Part shown: positions 52,405 to 62,437 of the stretch, one piece after another
How positions within the stretch are numbered: position 1 is the first letter of the stretch
Layout: every line of letters starts with the position of its first letter
NCBI GenBank assembly: GCA_003956705.1
Contig: QZCP01000036.1
Coordinates: 90,960-154,959 of the forward strand
Length of the DNA: 64,000 bases
Direction of reading: 5' to 3'
Source: Brevipalpus yothersi
Taxonomy: Eukaryota; Arthropoda; Arachnida; Trombidiformes; Tenuipalpidae
Position numbers and translations under genes: made by a program
The notes under the pieces: model-generated
What the model was told of the DNA's origin: nothing
Seen by the model: only the letters and a program-made list of their open reading frames with translations
Databases searched by the model: none

Positions 52405-54420
52405 GCCATGATTCATATTGAAGAGAATGTCCGTGATTTCTTAGATGAGTTAGGATAAATGAACGAATAGTACTAGAGGATAAAAATCTAGCTTCACAAA
52501 GTAGGATGATTATATCATTATTTCGCCATTAACTAGTGTGTCAATAAAGATGAGAAATTGTTCATCAATGGCTTTTCCCCTTCAATATAATGATGGTGAA
52601 TTATAGACAGAGGTCTCTGAACTCTTGACCATTATTTTGGATACATTCGAGTGGAGAAAAGGAGAAGAAGAAAAAAATCTGATGGAATGCTTGAAGCATA
52701 AATGCTTCATCTATGCATTCTGGTTGACTAATGTTTACTAAATACTTAGTAGTAGAATAAATCATACTGTAAGAATAAGTGATGGAATAATAAGTAGAAG
52801 GAGAGAGAGAGAGAGCTGATATTCTAGCTGAATTATCAAATCTATGCTAGCTCAAATACTCACTCTTGACTGCATTTGACATGATTTCCGTTTCCATCAA
52901 GTCCACAGTTTCCTCTCATTGTTCCTTGAGCATTGAACTGTTCAAAGCAAACAATGTCAGATGCTCGAGCTCCTGGACCCCATATAGTAGCACATTGATT
53001 GTCAGGAGTGGGACATTCACCATGAAAACAGAATCCACGTCCACTTTTACAGTCCACACCATTTTTTCGGTAAACATCAGGAGGACACTGTTATGAATAT
53101 AAATGATAAAATTGGAGGTTAAAATTGTTGCGAAAAAATAATATACTGATGTTGATAGTTTTCAGCAAAAACAATATCTCCGATTTGGTATCAACAACCT
53201 TATTGATTCCTCCATATCTCTTCCTCTTTGATACAATCGATCAATAAGTGACTTGATCGAACAAATTTGACCTTTATTACTTTGGGAATGACTTCAAAAT
53301 TGAATGAAAATAGTATATTGTTCACTCGTGATTTCTGATATACTAATTCAAAATCAAATTTGATAATATCAAAGTGTAAGGTGCAGTGTTTGTGGAAAAG
53401 ATTGGAGCATAGAAGAGAATCTTCAAAATGCTGAGTGGATGGAGCACATTTTGTCAATCTTTCCTTTTTCCACAATAAAAACTAAATTACTATACTGCCA
53501 ATCATGATAAATAATGGAAAAAATGATGATGATAAGAGAGATATAAGTATGAAAAACCTGAAGAAGCTAGAAGAAGAGGGGCTTTATGAGAGTATTGAGC
53601 CCAGTGAGTTAAGAGGTTCCTTTGACAACCGCAGGGAAGATGTTCCAATGAGTTCTTGAGAATTCCTCAATAAGATGAACACTCAGGCGTTTTCATGCAA
53701 AGAAGTGATCCTAGAACAAATAAAATCGCTAAGTACATATGTTCTCATGGGATACCTGTTAAGCGAGTAGGCAAGTTCTCGGAAAAGAGTTCGATAGGCT
53801 CCATAGATGTGGAGATCAATCAAGATGGAAGATGTAAGTTCACAAGGATCCCCAAGATAAGAATGTGAAAAATGTGATGAATTCCATTCTCGGTTTCTAC
53901 CTGAATTCGGAAAGATTCCAACAATGATTTTATTGATGACGAGAGGGGAATCTCGCGGAAATATGCCTCACATCTGATTAAGGTATCACTAAGAATTTTG
54001 GAAAAAAATTTCTTTGTCTAATGAAGATAGACTACCTTAATCACTAATCCCTCTCCTCATGAAGAAGATAGGAGGATAACGATGAACCTTCAGTCGAAAG
54101 TTCCAGAGAGAAACTTGAGAATTACTTCCACTAGAATTCACAAACTTCACTATTCCATCGAAATCTCACAGCTTACACTCTTTTCGCATCATTGGAATCA
54201 ATATCATCATTTTTGGGTTGTTTTGAAAGAAACATTGCCCAGCTATTGGAAGGAACAAAAAAAATAATACGCAAGTTTCTCTCATCTAGGCTTCCCCATC
54301 TCACATAGCTTAAATCCTCAAAGTTTTTGTCATTTTTTCTCAATCGTTGGTTTTTGAGCTGTAATCGATTGAAAGACCAAGGAAAAGAGAGAAAGTGAGA
54401 AAGAAAAAAAAAGAATGAAA

Positions 54421-54471
<51 letters not shown>

Positions 54472-57442
54472 AGAAAAGTAAAAGAGACCGATTCGTGGGC
54501 TTGATTGTTTTCTCACTATTCCCATACAAGTGACCTTTTTGATCTTTTCCTTTCAATACTTGATGTGCCTCAATCAGTAGAAGACAGTAAAAAGAGAGAG
54601 AGAGACAGAGTAATAGGCGAAATAGGAGAGCCAAAAAAGAGATGATAGCCAGTGTGAGGAAGATATGTTTGCTATCATCAGCACTTACTTGTCCACTCCT
54701 TCCATCACATAGTTCAGCGATATCACACTCATCCACAGCATCCCGGCAGACTTGTCCTTCTTTTTTGAGCTGTAAAAGAGGAAGAAGAGAAATGAAAAGA
54801 AAAGAGATACAGTGATATACTCAGAAAGAAAGAGAGAAAGGGAGAGAGAGAGAGGAAAGAAAAAGTAAAATAATGAGAGAAAAAAGGCAAAAAGAAATGA
54901 AAGGACCCAAGAATAGAGAGAGATGTACTTTCGGAAGTTTCTTGGGGAGCTTCAAGCAACATTGGATTTTGGAGCCAAGCAATTCAATCAAGTATTCAGT
55001 GGAACGATTGAAAGAATGACGCTGCTATTCTATTTTAAATCGATACAATGAGAATATCTTGAGGTGGTGTTCCAATTTGAATATATACCGTTAGTGGATT
55101 TCCATTTCAGCGCGTATCTATTCTCAACATTTGACATCAGTCTCAATTGAATACCAAATGATTTAACTATAATTTCAGGGTGTTCTTAAGATGCGAGTAT
55201 TCATGAACAATCACTTATATACATGTGTGTGCATCAAGAATAAGATTGAAGAAGAACGTTCATCCTATGTCTTTACGGTGGAGATGATTGTTATTTGCTA
55301 CTGATGCTACCTCATTTTTTTTCTCGCATCATGACCCAAAAAAGTATTTCTTTGAAGAAGATAAATTTGAAGGGGAATACAAATTGCTTCTCATATATAT
55401 TAGATATCATTTCCCTCTTTTCATCACAATAAAAATACACATTTTGTTTTCTTAAAGAAGAAAATTTTCTTTTTTACATCCCTCTTTCCTACTACTATTT
55501 CTCTCAGCATGCTTTCAATTGACTCCCCAAGGTATATATATATATATATATGTATACATTGAAATGTAAAGGAATAAGAAAGAAAAAATTTTCATTCTTC
55601 TACTTCATTCTAATGCTTTTGCTCACCTTGCATTTAACGCAACATGGTCCCGTTGAACATTCGGCTTCAACTCGTAACTTACAAGTAATTGGATCACAGC
55701 ATGGATCAACTTCCATACATCGATTAAAACTTCCACAATCACATTCTTCTCCTTCATCAATCCGCTCGTTTCCACATGATTCGAAACCTTCCAATTGATT
55801 GGGTTTATTAAGTAAACAAATTCCATGTCCCATAACCAGGGCATTATTGTAATTGTTGATGGAACATCGGGAAAAATGATAAGGCTGCTTATTGTCTTTA
55901 CCCAAGATGTGACGAGCCATAATACATCCCCAGCGATCAGAGCAACCACAATCATCTATGGAACGAGATAGAGAGAAAGAGAGTGAATCAAAATGGATGG
56001 AATCCATCATCATGAGAGAATTTATCATTGATATTTGTGTGTGTGTGTGTGTGTATGTTGAGCGGTGATACAAAATTCCGAAGACTCTATCGAGCATAAC
56101 TGCTAGGGAACGATCAATTATTCCACTTATTCTAGTCATTCAATTGAATCATCACGTTCATCATATGATTGTTAGAAGATAAACTCTCATGCACTTGTTA
56201 TTCAAATATTCATGAGAGAAAAAGGAAAAATAGTCGTTAGGTTATCAGACTTGAGAATATAATTCATCTTGAAATGAGTCTTAGAAGCTCCTCAAATACA
56301 CTATATACTTGAATAACTGCAGATAATCAATTATTAATGAGTGGAGGGGATTTTATTGAGTGATTATAACCAATTTTGACAAAAGAGAGTAAGAAAGTTC
56401 AATCAAAGAATCGCAATCTTAAAAGAATCTGGAATGTTGAAGAAAAAATTCTGATACAACAGCCAGTGAAGTGAGATTTTAAGTCAAGAATTCTATCATA
56501 AGACTTTGAATGCCTCATTATGAAGGGGTGCAAATTTTCAAAAAAATTGAAGCTTCGAAGATTCCATCAGATATGATTCCTGGAAACTCTTCTCGCTTAA
56601 TTGCTCCAATTCAAGCTCAGGATAACTAGCGTGGAGACAAAATCGTCAAGTTCACATTCAGTTTAGCATTCCGATGGAAGAACATGAGACTGACCTGCCT
56701 ATGATGCTGATTTTCAAACAATAGAATACATAGGAATATGGAAAAATTCATAGAAATTTGAATAATTGGTTTAAATAAGAATCTGAATATTTCGATGGCT
56801 GTAATGATCGTGGATATTTACTCTCCTCTGTAAATAAGATGACAAAATATTTCATGCAAAATTCTTCATTTCTCCAATACTTTATACAAAAAATAAAGGG
56901 ATAAGTTATAAGAGATCAGAACAAAGTACACCTGGAAAAGATGATAAGTTTAAAATAAACTTGAAACTCTATCAGAAAGTTTAAATTGAATGGAAGAGTG
57001 AATTAAAAAGCTGGATCGAAAAGAATAGGTTCACTGAAGCAGCTAGACGATAACTTTTTCTCACCAATACCGAGTGACTTCAGCATGGATAGACATTTTC
57101 TCTTGAACATAATATGGAGAAAGGGATGAAAGATTGAGTCTTTTTACATCATATTTCTCCAGAATGATGAATTTGGAGTGAAAAATAGTGAGACAACAGA
57201 GGATATATTAGGAAATGGGAAGCTTTGATTTTGAATAGAAACATCAAATTCATCCCAAACAATGGATAAAATGAGGCTTGAATGAGTCTATGAGAGCATG
57301 AGACGAGGATGTAAAATATGGATGCATGATTGAGAAATATAATGAGTTGAGTTCGGATGAATTTGCATTCGACTGGCACCCAAATGGCAGAAATAGATGG
57401 GTAAAAGAAAGAAAGAGAAAGAAAGGGAGAGAGAGAAAGAGA

Positions 57443-57477
<35 letters not shown>

Positions 57478-58946
57478 TCAATGGTCTATGTTGAGGCAAA
57501 AATGTTGGGATGAAAAGATGAGTATCTAATTGAATGAGAATGTGAAACTTCTTCCTTTTTTCCTCTTCTTCCCCAACAAATCATGGCTCATGTGCTCCAT
57601 TGCATTGATTCTTTTTCTTCTTGTTTTTACTTTATTTCATCCTCTCACTACCAAAATGAATGAGTTTCAAGAAGAAATGTTCGATTTACATAAATTTGGA
57701 TTCCAATTTTTGCATATTGGCTCGTCATTACCATAGGAGAAGAAGGTAAACTTGGATCTATTTTAATAGTAACTAATGTAGTCTACTGTAACTTCAGAGT
57801 AGAATTCTTTTATTCTTTCTCCAAGCTAAGTTGCATCAATGAGGATCATGAATCATTCTACAATTTGAATATTCCGTGAATATTTCTTTATTCTCTTTTT
57901 TTCTTGACGACTACTGTAACTTGGAGCACAATTTCTCATTATCACTCCATTCTGTTAAGTGACTTGTATATACTAGCTACAATTTGTACCTACTTCTTAT
58001 TATTAAATTACATAATTGTAGATGCTCAACAAGGCAAATAACATGACATGTGTGCTCTATCTGAGAACATTCAAAGTGAAATCAAAAGACTTTCAGTGTT
58101 TCGAATTAATCCAATAAAGTATTTGATATTAAAACAAATAAGAAAAATTGAAAACACTGTTAAATATAGGATGTAGAAAGAATGGAATAAATATTCTAGA
58201 AGATGTTTCAATTATGAGTCTGATCGACACCAACAGAAAGAGAGAAAGAAAGATCGAAAAGTAATAAGTAAATACAAGAGCAACCAAAAATGATTGATCC
58301 ATTGCTTTTGACTTGGCATAGAATCAGTTAGAATGGCATGAATGAGCCAATCGATAGGAAAACAATAGAATCTGATGGAAAAAGGAATACGTAAAACAAT
58401 GGACCATTCACAATGTTAGCACTACTGCCTGCTTCTAGTATTGTTATTGCAATGATTCACTCGCATGATGAGAATCGAATGGCAGAACTTTTGGATAGAA
58501 AGTGTTATTTAAGCTCGAATAAATATTGGGAGCAGCTCACCTCGATGCTCTTTGATTGGTTCTTCATCATGGCCCATTCCAATATTGTGTCCAATCATGT
58601 GGGCTGTGGTGATGGCAACCAAGTGTGGCTCGTAAATGTTGGAATCCTGACTAACTGCGACCGCTTTTGCGGTACAAATACTATCTGGTACAGCCATGCC
58701 AACTTCGCCGTTTCGAAAAGATTTGCCTCTGAAACGGTAAATCAAATGAGAAGAGATTCAAGACGACAATCAGAATAGCAATCAAATAGAATGGTCAAGT
58801 AATTTGTGTCCAGCAAAATACTGGATAGAGAATATCAGAGACAGAAAGAGAGAGAGAGAAGCAAACTTAATTAACATTCTATTCATTCAAATGGATCAGA
58901 GTCTAGAAGAAGAAAACTAGAAGAGATTCCAGGAAAGGGGTGAGTT

Positions 58947-59007
<61 letters not shown>

Positions 59008-62000
59008 AAAGAGGCAGAAAAATTATTGTGAATTCGCATCTTTGTCTCTCTTTGCTGTATATGTACATGTATATATGAGGAGTTTTTTTCCTCTCTCTTG
59101 ATTAGACAAGAATGTTAAAAGATGTTCTCGCTTGGTAGATGGCAAGAATACTGTTTTCACTTACATGAGCAGATGGCTGGCATCCATTGGTACTTTGTAC
59201 AATTTTCTTGAAGCGTATTCCATAAAATTGAGCAGTGTTTGTCTCACATCATCGCTCACTTCCATTTGATTACCATGAGCCCATGTTTCAACATAAATAA
59301 CGGACACTCTGGTGTTGATAAGGCGGAAGTACATGTCTACACAATTAATAATTTGAATCGCATCGTTTACAACCACTGATCGGTTAACATCAGATCGACT
59401 TTCAAACTGTGAATAGAGAGGTAAGACAGAGAAATTGAATGATAAGTGTAGTTCAATATCGATAATCAAAATTCTGTAAGCGCAAAGTGTGATTTTTGAA
59501 TGAGAGAAAAAAAAATTTCTCACTCAAAGTGAGGTTGAAAATTGAATTATTTTCGTTGGTTGAGAGAAGATCATTTGTTGGTGATCTATTTTGTTGGGTG
59601 CCCAAAAAAAATGACAGATGGACAACAGCTTGAATGTGGAAAAAAATGATATTCGGAAAGGCTTATGACCAAAAATGAGAAAGAGAAAAAGGAAAGAGTA
59701 AGGTTTTTTACTAGCTCTTTTTTTCTCCTGATTCAAAGTTGACGCTAGAGAACCTTGAATTGGAATTCAAGGGAGGTTTCACTTCGTATTCTGATGCTGA
59801 ATTGTGGCAAGAGAGAGGGAGAGAGAGAGGATCATGGCAAACTTGTCATCACTGTTTAACCTCTATTTACGTAGAGAGAAATACTTTCTCATATATACGC
59901 GTACGGAATATGTCAAAACTGATCGCTCTAGCTATTTTTTGAAATTGGAGCTCAAATCGGATGCAATATGCATCGAAAAAATATTTACGATACTACAGGG
60001 GAGTGAGATCTCAAGAAACATGGAATACCATGAAGACTGATTGCAAGTCATGTAAGAGGAATGAGGGTTTGTTTTAAATTCAAGTCAGTTTAAAAAAATC
60101 AAATATTAGGATATTTCTGATATATCTGAGATATTTTCAAGTATTTATACGACAAAATGAACCGGTGTTTAATATATTCCACGCTGATCAAGATCTTATC
60201 TTAAGAAATAAGATTGAGAACTATGTTCACTTGACTCAGTGTATTAATCACATTGATCTAACACATGAGAATTCTGAGATTAATGATAAAAGTCCACCAA
60301 ATTATCTTCCGACCCCAGCCCAAATCATCAGAAAGCATATCATACTTGATCAGTTCGCTGAATGTTAGATTCCTTCATCGAAAAATGCTCAAGATACACT
60401 TTTTGTTGAACTAAATATCAAAAAAGTATTAGATTGAATGGGTACCACTTACCATGGAATGATCCAATATGAGTGCTAATTCTATGTATTTGTCAACAGC
60501 TCTCACATCTCGCTTTTCTTTTTGTCTCTTCACCATTGAGCTTTTACGATATTGTTTGAAACCCCATTCGTGCATTCGAGTATTACCACATGTGTGTCTA
60601 GTTTTGCTTTCCGAGAAGTACCGATATATAACATGAGGATGACGCTTCTACAGTACAAAAAGTATATAATAGCATGAACAAAAATATAAGGGTCAAAGGT
60701 TAATATCTTTATGACATTATACCAAGTATTTATCTGTTCCATTGTTATTCTTACCGAAAGATCACCTCCAATAAACGGATGTATAACAAAAGTTTCGTTG
60801 GCAACATGGATAACTCCGCTGAAAAAGTAAAAAAATTATGCATCAATTAATCTTTGGAATATTGCATTGATTTTGGAAGGTTCCTTCGTCATATTACTGG
60901 ATCACTGTGATGAGAATTCTTCGGTGAAGAAAATCAATGGTTTGGTAACCAAAACATAAAAAACGTGGTTTATCATGCTCACTGTTTCTGGTGATTGATG
61001 ATCAACTTTATACTTCAATCAAAACTTCTCTTCAATTTCAACCGACTGTCTATGATTTTTCATGCAGTAATTGAATCTGATTCCAATATGATTTCATACT
61101 CATATCAGGTAAACAATTCATTCACATGGGACCTTGAATTCAAAGAGTACAAAAACACATTCCGTTACTCTTCACATTGATTATACACATGATATTTGAT
61201 TATTGTTCCCTTTAACCGTAGAAACTTGTACTACTAGAAGTCTCCTGTTAATGAAGTCAACGAAATTATTGTACTGTGATACAAATTAAACAGTATACAT
61301 CATGCTGCCACAAAATTCGGAAAGGCAAGATATAAAAAGGAGCACATCTTCACTCACCTGACACCTTGACATGTTCGAAATGCAGCGATAGCTTCTGGAT
61401 AATCTCGGATAGTTCCATGGTAATAACAGTGTTCTATCTCCTGATGACAAATGAAAGTTCATTAATATCATGGGAAACAAATGATAGTGTACTTGTAAGA
61501 GAGAGAGAGAGAGAGAGAGGGAGAACATCTTTAGCCGAAAAGAAAGGCTGCAATACAGTAGTTAGCTTAATAGTGTTCAACATTGAACAACCTCATCTCC
61601 AGTATCATGAAAATTTACCTCTTCGACTCTTGATTACTCAAACAATTTTCACTAATTTTGACCATTTTCTCATGATAATTGATAAAAACACGAGTTGATT
61701 TCGATTATCACCCTTAATTGTAATTGAAAAGCACACTCCATGTGTTCAACTCAAATTAAACAAAAACATATCCAAAAAGTCGAATCGAATCGATTAATAA
61801 CAATGTGCTCATCTCAAAAATCATGTCAAATCTGATGAGGATTATTTAATCAAAACTTGTATTATTTAATGATGATTGTGTGTTAATCTGATGCACTCAG
61901 CCACCCAAACGTGAACAAATATACTTTTGAATGTGTTGTAGGTTTGATATTGTGTTTCAAAATGGTAAGTACTGATAGGTTGATGTGATGAATGATTAAT

Positions 62001-62437
62001 CATCCGTAAGATTATGTGTTCATTCAATTGTGAAACAAAGTACTACTTTGGATGATAAATATTAATTTTTTTACTCTCTCTCTCTTCCTCTTTCCATCAG
62101 ATGTAAATGCTCTATTCTTCTAGGAGTAACATTTGTTTACTCACCTGAGTGGATATTTGTCTTACACCTTCGGGTAAAAAATGCTTCTGAATCAAACTTG
62201 GGGCTAGTATATATCTGGGATGAAGAATGAAGAAGAGGAATGAAAAAAATTTCTGCTTTCGATTTTATCTGATTTGTATCAGATAAATTTGTCGAGTTTT
62301 CTTGGAAAAAATCATGTGAATTTGTGTATAAAATGTATTCATGTTGTTTACACTTACGAATTGAGCTCTAATTCAAGGCGGAACTTGTATTTGAAGGCTT
62401 TGATGAGCAAGGAAGTTTGATGAACATGTTTACCAGT
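40543..62437 (-). CDS. ADAM-family pseudoprotease, ADAM11/22/23 (mind-meld)-like; 5' end missing
   Basis: Single-pass membrane ADAM protein, 1213 codons visible. Exons, 5' to 3' on the minus strand: 62437-62358, 62214-62145, 61440-61358, 60818-60755, 60647-60453, 59406-59165, 58728-58541, 55955-55627, 54769-54689, 53087-52864, 52246-52048, 51528-51433, 49206-49053, 48741-48639, 42582-42002, 41928-41520, 41461-41221, 41027-40938, 40875-40819, 40698-40543. All phases agree. Domain order by visible residue: prodomain to 145, metalloprotease about 150-355, disintegrin 368-455, Cys-rich to about 600, EGF-like 604-636, TM about 680-702, cytoplasmic tail 703-1213. The active site reads HMIGHNIGMGHD (288-299): the zinc-ligand histidines are present but the catalytic Glu is Met, so no proteolysis is expected. 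In vertebrates, catalytically dead ADAM11/22/23 act as neural adhesion receptors; a similar role here is inferred. The signal peptide and first prodomain exon(s) are not assigned. The final tail exons are less certain than the rest. Confidence 0.9.
42687..43517. repeat. (CT)n microsatellite with 740-N assembly gap
   Basis: CT array at 42687-42724, Ns at 42725-43464, CT array at 43465-43517. Real array length and any sequence inside the gap are unknown. It lies about 100 bp upstream (in the transcript) of an ADAM tail exon, so an extra exon in the gap cannot be excluded. Confidence 0.95.
44846..44920. repeat. (GAA)n microsatellite
   Basis: AAG/GAA triplet array with minor interruptions. In the ADAM transcript it reads (UUC)n. 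It is a homopurine-homopyrimidine mirror repeat of the kind known to form triplex DNA. Confidence 0.92.
46917..46996. repeat. Compound (GAA)n(GA)n microsatellite
   Basis: About 12 GAA units run directly into about 22 GA units, an 80 bp all-purine strand in the ADAM intron. Confidence 0.93.
48639..48741 (-). CDS. ADAM transmembrane exon
   Basis: Residues 669-703. A 23-residue hydrophobic segment (LVMILVSIIGGVFIFFTLLATCY, about 680-702) sits between a Lys-containing stalk and Arg703. The next exon, 6 kb away, begins with two further arginines, giving an RRR stop-transfer signal. The phase-2 join across that intron links the two parts of the gene. Confidence 0.9.
49053..49206 (-). CDS. ADAM EGF-like module and Pro/Thr stalk exon
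   Basis: Residues 618-668 plus one base. It completes an EGF-like module (CSNLNTCHCHYGWTGLDC), followed by a Thr/Pro/Glu-rich juxtamembrane stalk of about 30 residues that could be O-glycosylated. The donor is attaca|gtaagt (phase 1). Reading into the intron adds 18 codons and then a stop, so intron retention would make a form without the membrane segment. Confidence 0.92.
49207..51432 (-). other. ADAM intron before the EGF exon
   Basis: 2226 bp without recognised coding sequence. It contains (GA)n on the plus strand at 50392-50416 and 50561-50592 and AT-rich DNA elsewhere. Confidence 0.75.
51433..53087 (-). CDS. ADAM Cys-rich domain exons
   Basis: Exons 53087-52864 (residues 445-519), 52246-52048 (519-585) and 51528-51433 (586-617). 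They start CPPDVYRKNG, directly completing the disintegrin consensus, and include CKSGRGFCFHGECPT, NIMCGSLQC, YTGGIEYECK and DGTKCSDNKICVNQSC, with the expected dense cysteine pattern. The last exon runs into the EGF-like module. Introns of 617 and 519 bp carry (GA)n arrays on the plus strand. Confidence 0.92.
51562..51634. repeat. (GA)n microsatellite next to a 3' splice site
   Basis: About 36 GA units on the plus strand. In the ADAM transcript it is (CU)n and ends about 34 nt before the acceptor of exon 51528-51433. Confidence 0.95.
51791..51849. repeat. (GA)n microsatellite
   Basis: About 29 GA units, second array in the same 519 bp ADAM intron. It reads (CU)n in the transcript. Confidence 0.95.
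52371..52402. repeat. (GA)n microsatellite
   Basis: About 16 GA units in the ADAM intron upstream of exon 52246-52048. A second AG-rich stretch lies at about 52279-52312, closer to the acceptor. Confidence 0.9.
53088..54688 (-). other. ADAM intron between disintegrin and Cys-rich exons
   Basis: 1601 bp with no recognised exon. It holds a (GA)n array at about 54422-54471 on the plus strand and AT-rich sequence. Confidence 0.75.
54422..54471. repeat. (GA)n microsatellite
   Basis: GA array of about 23 units with one AA interruption, in an ADAM intron; (CU)n in the transcript. Confidence 0.92.
54689..55955 (-). CDS. ADAM exons: end of protease domain and disintegrin domain
   Basis: Exon 55955-55627 (residues 308-417) holds DDCGCSDRWGCIM (the Met-turn region), FSRCS, and the start of the disintegrin domain at ESCGNERIDEGEECDCGS. 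Exon 54769-54689 (418-444) carries the disintegrin loop CRDAVDECD (425-433), an x-E-C-D type rather than RGD, followed by ELCDGRSGQ. The 857 bp intron between them holds a run of AG-rich sequence and a (TA)n stretch near 55533-55550. Confidence 0.93.
55956..58540 (-). other. ADAM intron between protease-domain exons
   Basis: 2585 bp with no recognised coding exon. It contains GA-rich tracts (55965-55983, 57437-57473 plus strand), a GT run near 56036-56056, and AT-rich DNA. The flanking exons join in phase 1 and give an uninterrupted ADAM consensus, so no missing exon is needed here. Confidence 0.8.
58541..59406 (-). CDS. ADAM metalloprotease exons with HMxxH active-site motif
   Basis: Exons 59406-59165 (residues 165-245) and 58728-58541 (245-308). 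They carry the conserved INTRVSVIYVETW and DASHLLIGKSF segments, then TTAHMIGHNIGMGHDEE. Codon 289 (58598-58596) is ATG where active ADAMs have Glu. His288, His292, His298 and the following Asp299 are intact. Both exons have clean splice sites and no stops, so the substitution lies in a maintained coding sequence. Confidence 0.93.
58947..59006. repeat. (GA)n microsatellite
   Basis: About 29 GA units in the 436 bp ADAM intron before the HMxxH exon; (CU)n in the transcript. A second short tract lies at about 58845-58859. Confidence 0.93.
59407..60452 (-). other. ADAM intron at the start of the protease domain
   Basis: 1046 bp, AT-rich, with a short GA-rich tract near 59805-59830. An open frame of 96 codons runs on the plus strand from 60078 to 60368. 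It has mixed composition but no recognised domain or start ATG, and is probably chance. Confidence 0.7.
60453..62437 (-). CDS. ADAM prodomain exons and furin-like site
   Basis: Exons 62437-62358, 62214-62145, 61440-61358, 60818-60755 and 60647-60453 encode visible residues 1-164. Motifs: FRLELELNS and LIQKHFLPEG (prodomain core), HCYYHGTIRDYPEA followed by FRTCQGVSGVI, then FVIHPFIGGDLS. A Cys in HTCGNTRMHEW (residue 119) sits where the family has its cysteine switch. RQKEKR (140-145) is a basic, furin-like cleavage site, and the metalloprotease domain begins DKYIELALILDH. The introns between these exons hold only AT-rich sequence and CT/GA tracts. Upstream prodomain residues are absent from this model. 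Confidence 0.88.
60819..61357 (-). other. ADAM prodomain intron
   Basis: 539 bp of AT-rich sequence in which nothing further was recognised. Confidence 0.75.
61441..62144 (-). other. ADAM prodomain intron with GA tract
   Basis: 704 bp. It holds (GA)n at about 61498-61520 on the plus strand, close to the acceptor at 61441, and a CT-rich stretch at about 62072-62095, the only CT-on-plus tract between 49 and 63 kb. Confidence 0.75.

Noticed and set aside
55533..55550. (TA)n run as a possible promoter element
   Set aside because: It lies within an ADAM intron with no nearby gene start. A simple AT microsatellite is the plainer reading.
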